NCBI GenBank assembly: GCA_037576195.1
Contig: CM075103.1
Coordinates: 5,270,001 to 5,334,000, forward strand
Direction: 5' to 3'
Origin: Phytoseiulus persimilis
Taxonomy: Eukaryota; Arthropoda; Arachnida; Mesostigmata; Phytoseiidae
Length of the DNA: 64,000 nt
Below, piece by piece: positions 11,097 to 22,000 of the stretch. Both the position numbers and the translations under genes were made by a program. A model generated the notes under the pieces. The model saw nothing but the letters and a program-made list of their open reading frames with translations. It did no database searches and was not told where the DNA came from. The stretch's first letter is position 1; each line of letters starts with the position of its first letter.

Positions 11097-14000
11097 CTTT
11101 TCTCGGTCCGTCCGCATCACGTTAATGATTAATCAAAGCTCTCGATCTCTGGTCTCTGGCGCGGGCAAACGACGATGGAGGGAACGAGGCCCATCCGCCG
11201 GACCGGGCCCGCACAGCCTGAGGGGGCTATGGAGCTGGTAGAGTTTTGGTCGGAATCATCCGAGAGGAGGGGCGCCGGATTCGATGGCCCGACGGCGGGC
11301 CGCCCCCAGGGGGGCCGGGGCGAGGAAGGCCACACAGGGAAACTCAGTCGATAAAAAAAGCCCGCGGGCCGAGGAGAGAAATGAATATTTTTCAGTCGAA
11401 TCAACTGACCGGGGCTCTTGACGGGCAGGCGCAAGCACCAGCTGTTGCTGATCTTCGATGACCTCCTCGCTGAAAATGGAATCTCCTTCATTCAATCTTC
11501 TCCGCTGCCATTCCGCCGGCTGCTGCTCGTCTCAAATCTCTGCTCAACCACCCTCCTCGCCCTTCCTTCGTGGTCTCTTTTCTGGACACGCTTGTTGAAA
11601 AGATATGAATTGGATCCATGTCCTCATTTGCATGGAAAGCCTTACTCTATTTAAGTGGGGAGTCGTTGGTATTCAAATGGTTCGTATCTCGATCCTCCCA
11701 CATAGGAAAGGATGAGACCCCGTGAGAGTCGTGGGAAATTCGCAGCGAGCATCGCACGGCCATATTGACGTTGTTGCGATGAGGGGAGAAGGAAAGGGAG
11801 GGAAGAGGGTTTTAGGAGATGAGAGATTCTCCAGAGACCGGCTTCTATCATTTTAAAGACCGATTTATCGTTGGTCTCGACCGGTTTCTGACCTCACTCG
11901 CCCGTGAGAATTCCACACTGATCTTACTCGTGATCTGAGGTCATCGGACTCTGGTTGGACTGTTTCGGGTCTGTTGACAACGATTTCCCCCGACGAATGC
12001 GTGAAGCGAGCGACTCCGTCCATTCCTCGTTGTTTCATTCGTTGCCCGTTTGCGGCAACGAACGGTCGAGGGCCAGGAACGGTTGAGAGCTTCAAGTGAG
12101 GAAGCCAGGGGATGAGAGGGGGAGGGGATCGCGGGGCTTGCGTTAGGGTCAAATGTTACCCCAAGGATTGCTCATTGCTGGAGTGCTGCTGCTACCGTGG
12201 GTGGTGTTGGATCTGAGGAGGAGCCAGGAAAGAGGGCAGAACGCCGAAAAGGGAGACTCCATAGTGGCAGCGGCGAGGCAGCGCAAAGACGGAATTAACT
12301 TGGCGTAAAAAATAATTACCCTCGGAGCAGCAGGGAGGAAAACAGCTGGGTTCACTCGCTTGGTACGCTTGCCAGTCTGTCGGTCCGTCCGTCCGTCACT
12401 CGGTTGGCTGGTCGGGAGCCCTGCCAGTGGTGTTCTCGGCCGTCCATCTCTTTTTCACACCAGCAGCTTCTCGGATTCCTCACTCCGAGCTCGTGCTGCG
12501 CCACTTGAAGCGCCCGCACGGTATGGTCTATCGGCAGAAGGCCACCTGCCGGTGAGCGATTTCTAAAACACCACAAAAGCGAAACGGCTGTGCTTGGAGG
12601 GTTCTGTGTAAGACTAGAGCGATTCCGAGGCGCACGGCCATGCAGATGAGAAGGCGCGGGTTTCTATTTTGTACAAATAATTTTATTGCTTTCATTACTT
12701 TAACCACAATAATCCAGTTCGAAGTGTGTTTCCATTCGAGAAATCCGTAGTTCATTCGATCAACGAATCGATCATGCTCTAACATTCACTTTGTTGTCCA
12801 GCCTCTGAGTTCATGGCGCTTCCACATCGCTTCGAAATTTCTCGAGCCCGAATCGAAAATGAGGGGCGAAAATCGACTCACACGTAGACGAACAGCTCAC
12901 AAATCTAGCAAACCATGGTGACCGTGTCGTAATACTCGAACTCATGGCGATCAGATACATAATGATCGGAGACTCATGCGGTATTCCTCAATGAGCTGTG
13001 GTGTTTGCGCGGAAAGACACATCCGCGAAAAGACACATCCACTCTGGATGCGCTGGACAAAGTTCAACAGTTACTCCTCTCCTGATTTCTCGCTCTGTCA
13101 GTGGGAGTCATCACCTCGTTATACAACAAACACACCGCTCGAGTTCTAGGCGTGGCAGCTTGCCACTACCGTTGCCAACGCTCCGACAACGACGACAACC
13201 GTGGGAGAAGCGTCGAGTTTCGCTTTAAACTCCTGAATACGCACAAATCGGAGAGAACACCAGGAAAGACTGGATAATATATTTTTTTCCCGGCAGAACA
13301 CCTCGGGGAAAAACGCCTTCGATGCTGCCGGGTTTTTGGACTTTTCAATCTTCGTCCGCTCATCGCCGTTGTCGTTGCTGACGCCGTCGCGGGTAGCTTC
13401 TTCCGCTCTGATCTGACGCAGACTCTGTTGCTCATCGTGTCTTCACTGACACTGGAGCGAACACCAGTCGAGTTCATCTCAATCATATAGATGATAATCA
13501 TATATAATAGTAATATAATGTTATAACAGTCGACTGCAGGCCGTAACCAGCATCTTGGGAGGAGAAGCGATCGGAGTGAGCAGTCTTTCATGTTTCTTTC
13601 ACGCGGGGGGTAAACAGCCTGAACACAGAACAACGTTTGTGGACGCTCAATCTAAGAGGATTCGATTTCTCTCGAAAACCAACCAAGAAAGTAAAAAGCT
13701 TTAAGTACAGCAAATCAGTATCGCGTGATGGCCTCTGGGTCTGCGCCCCAGCCGGACGAACAGGCCGACTGGGGGGCGGGCCGGCGAGCCACCGGGCTGC
13801 TTTGATTGAGTGTGTTTCCAGCCTTGCACCGAGCTAAGAGCCCTCTCCGGACTGAACTGTACCGGAGTCATACATCTGGTACGAACTGAGGACAGTGAGC
13901 CGGGAGATTTCCTCGACCCGAGAGAACCGAAGTGACAAAACCGCACAGGAATCTGTTTGAGACGTTTGAAAGAAGACTCCGCTATCACACAAGAAGAACA

Positions 14001-15542
14001 GAATACGTAGCTGGTGAGTGGTCAACGCGCCGATTTGAACATCGGCCGCTGGAACGCCGATCTCCGAAGTTCGGTAAGGAGTCGTTGAGAAATGTCATTC
14101 TTCACGGCGAGCCAGTTGATTATGCGCATTTCGTCCTACGTCGATTTCCGACCGAGGTGGACACGGGCAGCGGCACGCTCGTGGCTTGCGCGCTCGCTGA
14201 GTTCGTAAATCGGTTCCTTCGATACGATGTTTGTCCTCATTCATCAGCTATTAAGGTTTGTTTGTTTGTTTGTCGTTTGTAGGTATGTAAGTATATTTAC
14301 AACCAGTGACTCCGAGCGAAAACATTCTCCGCCGCGGACCACTCCACGTACAGCTACAGCAGAAAGGCGGAAACCCTCGCTGGATGCAACGCGGTTCAGA
14401 ATTAGGATTTGTTCGTTGAGAGTTCTCTCCGTGTCGTTCGACATTGTATTCCACGCGCAGACGAATTCCAGCTCCGATTCTTCCGGAAACTGTCCGGGGA
14501 TCGCGGATCTGAGTTGCGAAATTTAGCAAAAGTGCCGCGTCCGCTCGCGTACCTCGTTCGTGGTGGAGTGAGCCGTCGAACGAGCGCGTGAGAGCCGACC
14601 TATCTAAACCGATTCCCACCTGTTTAAGAAAGACGGTTCATCGCCTTGAGTTCATCGATGGCGCGAGTAAAGTTAATGATCGAATGTTGTAATATATGGT
14701 TACATACAGACAAAAGTGTCTCGATGACGGGGCAGCTCGTCGGTCACCGGGCGAACTGCTCATGACAAGTGTGAACACAAAGGAATGTTTCATGTTTCGC
14801 TTCCTCTTATCTCGTACCCTCTAATCTGAGAAGACAGACTGGCCCTCCTCTCGATTAATTCACGCAGCCGCCCCCGGTCCTACTGCTTCGTCCAAGTCGG
14901 TCGACGGCAGGGCCGTCGGTCCGGGCGACTTCGGTGTGACGATTGCTCAGAGCTGATCGTCAAAGTTTGCCGTTCAGCTGCGTGGGGTTCTCACGATTTG
15001 AGACGGACGAGAAATATTCCAAGAATGATAGATACCGATGAGGAAAGAAAACGGCGGCCCACGGCGGGCGGGTTCCCCGCTCGAAGAGCCGCAATTTTTG
15101 TTTCAAAGTGAGGGGACAAGGCAGAGACACCGAAGTGGCAATAAGGCGATTCGGGACGAGAGCGGGCGGGCGTAACCAGGAGCTTGTCATCTCCAACAGA
15201 AGCGGCGAAACGTCAGCAATTCCTCCACTGGGGTTTGTTGAAGCCTAAATGCACGTTTCTAAACCGCTCAGGACTGCTCGCCCTCACTGCACTCCAGTCA
15301 TAACCTCATTTCTTTTTCTAATGATCATTCATCATCAACATGTCTAACTAGGTCCTGCACTCATCCAACCATCCTCCGACGAGGCTATCGATCGATTCAC
15401 TCGTACAACATCCATTTATCCATCCATCCAACCGTCGGTCTGAGTGCTCGAACATGCCGAAGATCCAGAGGGGTTCACAAGCTTCACTGCTGTGATCTTC
15501 GATTGGAATTCCTGAGGGGCCCTAGGACCGGGCCGGAGCGGA
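11097..15542. other. No secure gene; non-coding 3' flank of the cysteine-rich gene
   Basis: Period-4 simple sequence near 12380 and the GTTT microsatellite near 14255 are the only clear structures. An AATAAA on the minus strand near 12680 is about 2.9 kb beyond the tentative stop codon of exon F, too far to assign. A donor-like AGCTG|gtgagt on plus at about 14011 follows an open frame (RNLFETFERRLRYHTRRTEY) whose acceptor I could not find. Confidence 0.45.
14253..14273. repeat. (GTTT)n microsatellite
   Basis: About four uninterrupted GTTT units (tttgtttgtttgtttgt) followed by a decayed tail toward 14290. Confidence 0.85.
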
Positions 15543-16074
15543 TTATGCTCTCGACCTTGAGTTAGTTGTACACTTGAGGAAGTTGAGTAGTAGGGGGGAG
15601 GAGGTGGAGGCAGGCAGTGTTCTGAGTGACCCTTCCTTTACAATAAAGCACATCGGACTGCCAAATATCGTAGAGATACCGCTAACAGGAAAACTAGACA
15701 AGTGGGGGTCACAGGAGACAGCGATGCGGCTCCCGAAGAGCATTTTGGGCTCCCGTGAGAGTATTCCTCGCAATGGAATCCGATGAGTTTCGATGTCTGC
15801 GAGATGACCATATCGACTAACGCTTCGCGGTCTTGAGTACAGCGGGTCTGTACGGCTGTCTGGAGGCAATGAATGTACGCTCCGAAGGCGCTGGAACGAA
15901 GATAATTTTCCGCCGATTAGTTCCGATCCTTGCCGATGCGATTTCGCCTCGCGCTTGCAGCTCTTCTTCCCTTGCCTCCGCTGGGCGGGCCCCCGAGAGA
16001 TAATTCGAAGAGTCACCACTCCTTGGCGTACAATGGTACCGAGCTTTCGTTTCCTCCGTTCTGCCTCCCGAAAA
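15543..16074 (-). CDS. Possible terminal exon F of the cysteine-rich gene
   Basis: An AG at 16075-16076 (ggctgattcag) would open an exon whose frame fits the TG left by exon E (TGT, Cys). From there 177 codons run to TAA at 15543-15545. The start is strongly basic (FREAERRKRKL), and the rest is rich in Ser, Arg and Pro with a few cysteines. Against it: a weak pyrimidine tract, a composition like chance open frames here, and no AATAAA close downstream on this strand. The true exon may lie elsewhere. Confidence 0.33.
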
Positions 16075-19000
16075 CTGAATCAGCCAACGAGCTCGTTGAA
16101 TAGCAAACTTCCCAGGGAGTTTGCATCGTTCGCAGATGAGGGAGAAATTACTGGGCAGTTGACAAGAATTCTCCAGTGGAGGAATTTGGAATCAAATCCA
16201 ACCTCGGAAAATAGCTCTCAGGGCTAGCGAGAATAATTTCGAGCGAGAAACACGTCGAGAGCATGATACTTACCAACAGATTTTAGTTTTGTCCTCTGTT
16301 TGCTGGGCATCGCTCGCGACGGTTGTCGACTTATTCCGTGAATGCTGTTTCCTCAACTCCGACTCCTGCCGTTGGTAACGGTTAGTGCAGCGCCTCATGT
16401 CACTCTGGATGAGCTTCACGCAGGTGCTCGCGGAACTTCCAGAAAGAGCAGCTGTACCGGTAGATTCGAGATCAAAGTTAGTCTCAACTGATGACATAAT
16501 CGATGCGGAATCGAGGTAACGTGATGTACCAGCGGCTACTGTGAGCGGCTGTAGCGCTTTAGTGTTAGCTGCACCGAAGTCGATGGGTCTGGATCGACTG
16601 GGCCGATCTCAGCTCGAGATCGTTGTCAAAGCAGCGAACCTCGAGGCGTGACAGCAGTACCATTGTCTTGTTCTCTCAACGATATCAGGACAACCAACGA
16701 TGCACCACTACCGACATTCACATGCAGACTGATCTATTCTACGACGAATTGGCCTGAAGCTTCTCAGGGGGCGAAGCGCGACTCGTGCAAGACGACGTGC
16801 TCTACGTCTATATTCAGCTGCGAGTTTTGGCTTGGGGTGGTGGTGATTTCGCCGCGCAGTGACGCCGAGCTCATCGTTTCAAGTCAAAACAAAAGTTTAC
16901 CCGGTTTTGCCGGCGATCGAACGATGTTATAAGGAAGATCAGATGTATCAATGACTTGTTGTACCTTGCTTTGAATCGGACTCTGTGAATTCGGGATAAG
17001 GCTCGGAGCCGACATCCGGAATCTCCGAATCGTCCGGAGCTTGTTTGGCGGCGACGTCTCTGGCGATCCTGGATACAACGGGGTTCAACGACATGACATC
17101 CTCATGACCAACATGATCAAGAGCATTTCCATTCGCAGCGACTTGCAACTTGCTCGGTCGGGATGGGTTAGAGAGGTCTATGAGGCTACTATCATGGAAA
17201 GTATGTGTGGGTTCGTCAAGGCGGGACGGAGTGCCATGGTCAATCAATACCGAAACTGAAACAAACCAAACTCAGTTCCTGAGGAGAGGGCTCTCGTAAT
17301 AACCACGGTTGAGGGAAAGGGAAACCACTCAAAATAAGAGGAGAAGGAGGAACGAGGACTAGAAATCAGGCGGGTTCTCTGAAATAGCTCAGGAACAATG
17401 GAGCGCTGGATGCTAGGGAACTGCATCCAAGGAAGACGAGAGGAAGATGGCATGATAGGTGTTGAAGATATATCAGTCTGGGAAAACGCGTTTTTCACTC
17501 ACTCACAGCCAATCAGTCAAAGGTAGCGATTTCTATGAGAAGCGCGATTCTCTAACGTCGTTAATCAAATTTTCTTTCGGGGTTCTGCGGTTTCTGCTAC
17601 ATCGATTTGAGATTCCTGTCCCGGAAGCTAACGATCAGTGAGGTTTGAGCAGATTTAACAACGGGGCCGCAAAGTTCGAGCGTTGTCGCAATCGTCTTGG
17701 GTCAGAACTGTCAACGTTGGTAGCTTTCTCGAGACTCTCCCAGCGAGAGTGAGTTTTCGAAAGTCTTCACGATCACATGAAGCGGAACAGCCTATCTATT
17801 TCTCCCCGCTGACGCAGCGTTCTCTCAGGGAAATGTATTCGCTCTAATCCGATCCAATCCAGAGAGGGGTTTCAGCAACGGACCGAGAGTTATGGATCAG
17901 AGGGGCATTTATGTTTGCTGTCTGCGCACTAAGGTTCAAGCGGAAATACATTCAGGCATATCCAAGGGGATTCGTGGCGAACGCCTCGACCGACTAGCTC
18001 TGAGATACACCTCAACGCAACGTCCATGCTGGGTTTTCTGCTGGTTACATCGGCCTGTCTGCGCAGTATCGCCTCGACCTCACTAGGGAAATGATCGCAT
18101 AGTCTGAGTGCAGCGCATTCTCGATCCTAACCTTCGATTTTGTGTGGGGGCACAAAATGAGTGTCCCGAATGACCGGAATTCGTCGAATGTCCGCCATCG
18201 TCTTTCTTGTCGTCCCGGAATCTAGAACAACGAGCCCGAAGGAAACGCAGTCAGAAACTAACTGTTTCACAACGAGGGGTTCAGTCTCGCATGCAGCACG
18301 TCTCGCAAAAGAAGAGCAACTGTAAAAGTCCGCACGCACGAAGAGGTCAACTGGGGGACGAAACCGTCGCGCGAGGTTAAAAGGATTTTGGCACGGTGGG
18401 GGGAGGGATCCGAGGGAGAACAGGATTTTAACCTGACGGATACGACCCACGAGGACCATCGACGGACCGGTGGATCGCAGACGTCGATCAACATTGGTCC
18501 GTCACTGCCGATAATAGCGGAGTTCCCGAAGTTAACATCAATCAGATGTCCTCGGAAATTTTCACATCGGATTCGATGAGCGGTGGCTGAAGAGAGAGGG
18601 AAAACGTTCCCGGCAGTTTTCTGTCTATGACGCGGCTGACGGAGCGGGTGGAGGGAGGGAGCGGGTGGCTGGCTGGCTCTGAGAGGATAGCAAGGACAAC
18701 ACTGCAGCGTGGCACGAGTGTTGACAAGGGAATCGGTATGGCACAGCTCTCCCTCGCGCGTCCGCTGCTCGCCTGTCCGTTCGTTTGCCAGCTTTCCCGT
18801 CGTGGCCAATAATCCAGCAGAGATAATTAGGATGAAGAGCGTTCTTTGTTTACACGATGCTGTCGTCGTTGTGCGCGTGTGTGTCGCCCATATCCGTGCC
18901 CTCTTCTGCTGCGTTGTTCCGTCACATATTTCCCCGGAAAAGAGGGAAAACCAAGGAAAAGAAAAGATATATGAGGTAGGGGAGGGGAGAGGTGGGACGA

Positions 19001-22000
19001 CGCGACGATCGGAACGAGAACAAAAGAACTCTGTTGAAACGGCCACTGCAAAACACAAAGCTTCCCCGCCACGGGAGATCCACTCACATCCGCTCGCATT
19101 CACTCGCCCAGAGTCACACGCTCAATCACTGATTCCTTCCCCTCTTCAATTTCCTTATCCACTCAACGAGCTCATTGGGTCTCATTTTGACCACGACAAG
19201 TTCGGAAGGAAATATTCGAACGACTCGAGCTTCAAAAAACCCGTTTTCAAGTTGTCCTTCCGTGTCTGAAGCTCGCAATGGAACGCGTGAACTACATCGT
19301 GAAATTTGAGCCCCGTAATTGGGGACGGCGCTCCGCGTGGACGCTAAGCTCTCCGAACTGCGTGTCAGAGATGCCACCGATGTTGATGTGGCGCTTGCTC
19401 GAAATCAGATCTCTCTCGAATGAACCAGGTGAGGGAACAGCGCGTCTCGACGCGCCTCCCTTTCTTCGCGAGATTCGATTTGTGCATCGGTATCTAGAAC
19501 ATCTAGGAGGATAACACAGACGACATAGAAACCGAACGCTGATCATAGTTGGTGAGTTCGACGTGTTCATATTGACAAAGGCACCAGACAGACTCACGGA
19601 TGCACACCGGACGCACTCCCCGAAAAAATTAGAAAGCGTGGACAAAGTTAGAACCGCGAACCGGATTTCGGTTAGAGACGCGGGAAAGGGTGAGAGAAGA
19701 GCAAGTAGGAAAAAGAAGCGATTTTGGGAGGGGACGATACCACAGAAAATATGTCAATACACATTGTGAAGCAAATGAATGGAATTCCCCGCAGATTTCC
19801 GACTCACTTTTCCCGTTAGAACTGCCGTGCTGGGTGCCACCCGGTCCTTGTGGCATCAGGGGATCCAGCGGCAGGTGTCCCGGTAGAACGTTGGCCTGGT
19901 GGTGTCCTTGGTCATCCCCACTCGGTGGGCATAGCCAGGCCATACGGGCGCCGTAGTCGAGGAGATACAGAGCCACGAACTCTTCGTTATCGTCGCTGCA
20001 CGATGCCGTCGTGCGCTGAACGCACGACTGGTACTGGTGAAAATTCCTGGTGAGGAACAAAATTTTCCCCGTTCACGAGAAATGAGATAGCAAATCATAG
20101 GATGAGAGAGACTGCAATCCGCGTCCCGGACTCAGAGCGCTCTAGGGAATGGTGGGAAAGGCACGCTATCGAGAGTCATTGGGTGATTGTGTTGTGACGT
20201 CATGTTTGAAACATCCGAACTTTGTTGTTTGCAAGGATGGGTCGGCTTGTTCGCGGCCATGATTGGCACGTACCTGCATTGGTTGTCGGTTGGAGGGTAG
20301 TGTGGGGGTTTGTGCTGCATCAGCTCTTGGAACTCTCGGTCGCAACGTTGCAGTGTAGCCTGTCGGTAGCATTTGTTGTCTTTCCAATGGGCTGCGGAGT
20401 AGATGGAACTCAGCATTAGGTGTCAGTTCGTTCTTCCTATTTCGTCAACAAGAGCTTATAACTAAAACTTCACAAATGAATTTTTCTTGACTTCAAGATT
20501 CTCGCCCAGTCTTGTGTACCAAGTCTCGAATGAGGTTTCCGCTGACAAGTACAGTTTAACTCCGTTCGGTGACGGACTTTAGGGGAACCCTGTAAATGGT
20601 CCGTCACAACCGAGCTACGTTATCTATGAGCGCGTGATCTAATCTGCTCGATGGAGCTCGGCTACAGCTAGCGAGTTTTCCTTCGCGCGCGAAGTGACGC
20701 AAACGATTCGGCAATCCCGGGTGCCTGTTGTATCTAAGTCTGTTCTGTCCCTACTTATCAGCATGGGAGAACACAGGGTGTCATGAGAGGCAAACGAGCG
20801 GATCCGAGTCCGTCATCTCTAGGTTCTAGTGTTTCTGCCGAGAAAAGGCTTCTGGCCTTGGTGCCTCGCAGACTAGGACTCGAAGGAGCCCGGAGTTCCA
20901 CGCTCCAGATCCCCACCGACGGAAACGACCATAGCCCTCCCGGCGCGGCGCTTGAGAAGGGAGATATTTGCGTTCAAGATAAACTGGCGATCCCTATGAA
21001 CACAGGGACTTTGGACGTTAATATTGCGTTATTATTCAGGAGAGTCTCGAGTCATCCGCATCAGGGGCGGGACGGAACAACGCGGGTTGGAAATCAATGG
21101 TTCTGGGGGGTGATTCCACAGGTTGGTAGCGGAACTGCGCTCAATATGAAGTTCGTCGACGAGCTGAATCCAAATCAGATCGGCGCAAAGAATAGTCTGT
21201 CACGAACAGGGGCGTGCCTAGCTCTGGGGGGGGGGGGGGGGGGCAAGGATGTGATGACGTTGACGATGATGATGATCATCCTCGCGAGTTTTCCATGACG
21301 CAATCAACATGGTTTTCAAACCTGTGGAGATTTTCCTGATGGCACAGAATCTTTGCGGAGCAATTTCGTCCATCGAAGTGGAATTTAATCCACCCTTCCC
21401 AATATTATCGAAGAGTTTTAGGGGGGGGGGCGTATGGCCCCCATGCCCTCCCCCTGGTCACGAGCTCGCTTTAGGCATTTGCTCTTCCAGAGAAGAGCTG
21501 CTCGAGCGGTGGTACAAGATCGCGATACTTAATCCTCCTCGGTGGCACTCTCTATAGACCCAAGCTCAGCCCTGCGCCTTGTTGTCCTAACCTAGAGGCC
21601 GATAACGGAGTCCAGCGCGTGAATTGGAAGGACGCCCGCAGAAAACCCGACGAACCTCTCCAGTCCGCCTTCTTCTGATGTTCAACTTCTTGCATCAGAA
21701 TCGTGATCTCCACCGCCAGCGAGTCGAGACGTTTGCCCTTCCTTGCATAGGAGGATACAGTGACATATTGTAATTACGATCAGATTACTTAGCACATGGA
21801 CTGGGGAGACGATAGATAGAGAGCGAGTGAATAGACAGATGGACGAATGGATGGATGACGCAGGTTGGTAGCAGTGGAGACAACCAGCCTCGGTTGCTAT
21901 CCAGTCAGCAAGCGGGCGAGCAAGCAAGCTTTTTTGTTGCCCCCCTTATCTGGCCGCTACTGATCTGACTGGAAGACAAATTACGTCATTGAGAGGCAAG

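Noticed and set aside
18267..19103. 278-codon minus-strand frame within intron C-D
   Set aside because: It lacks splice boundaries, is Arg/Pro/Ser/Thr-biased, overlaps another open frame on plus, and exons C and D already join in phase without it.
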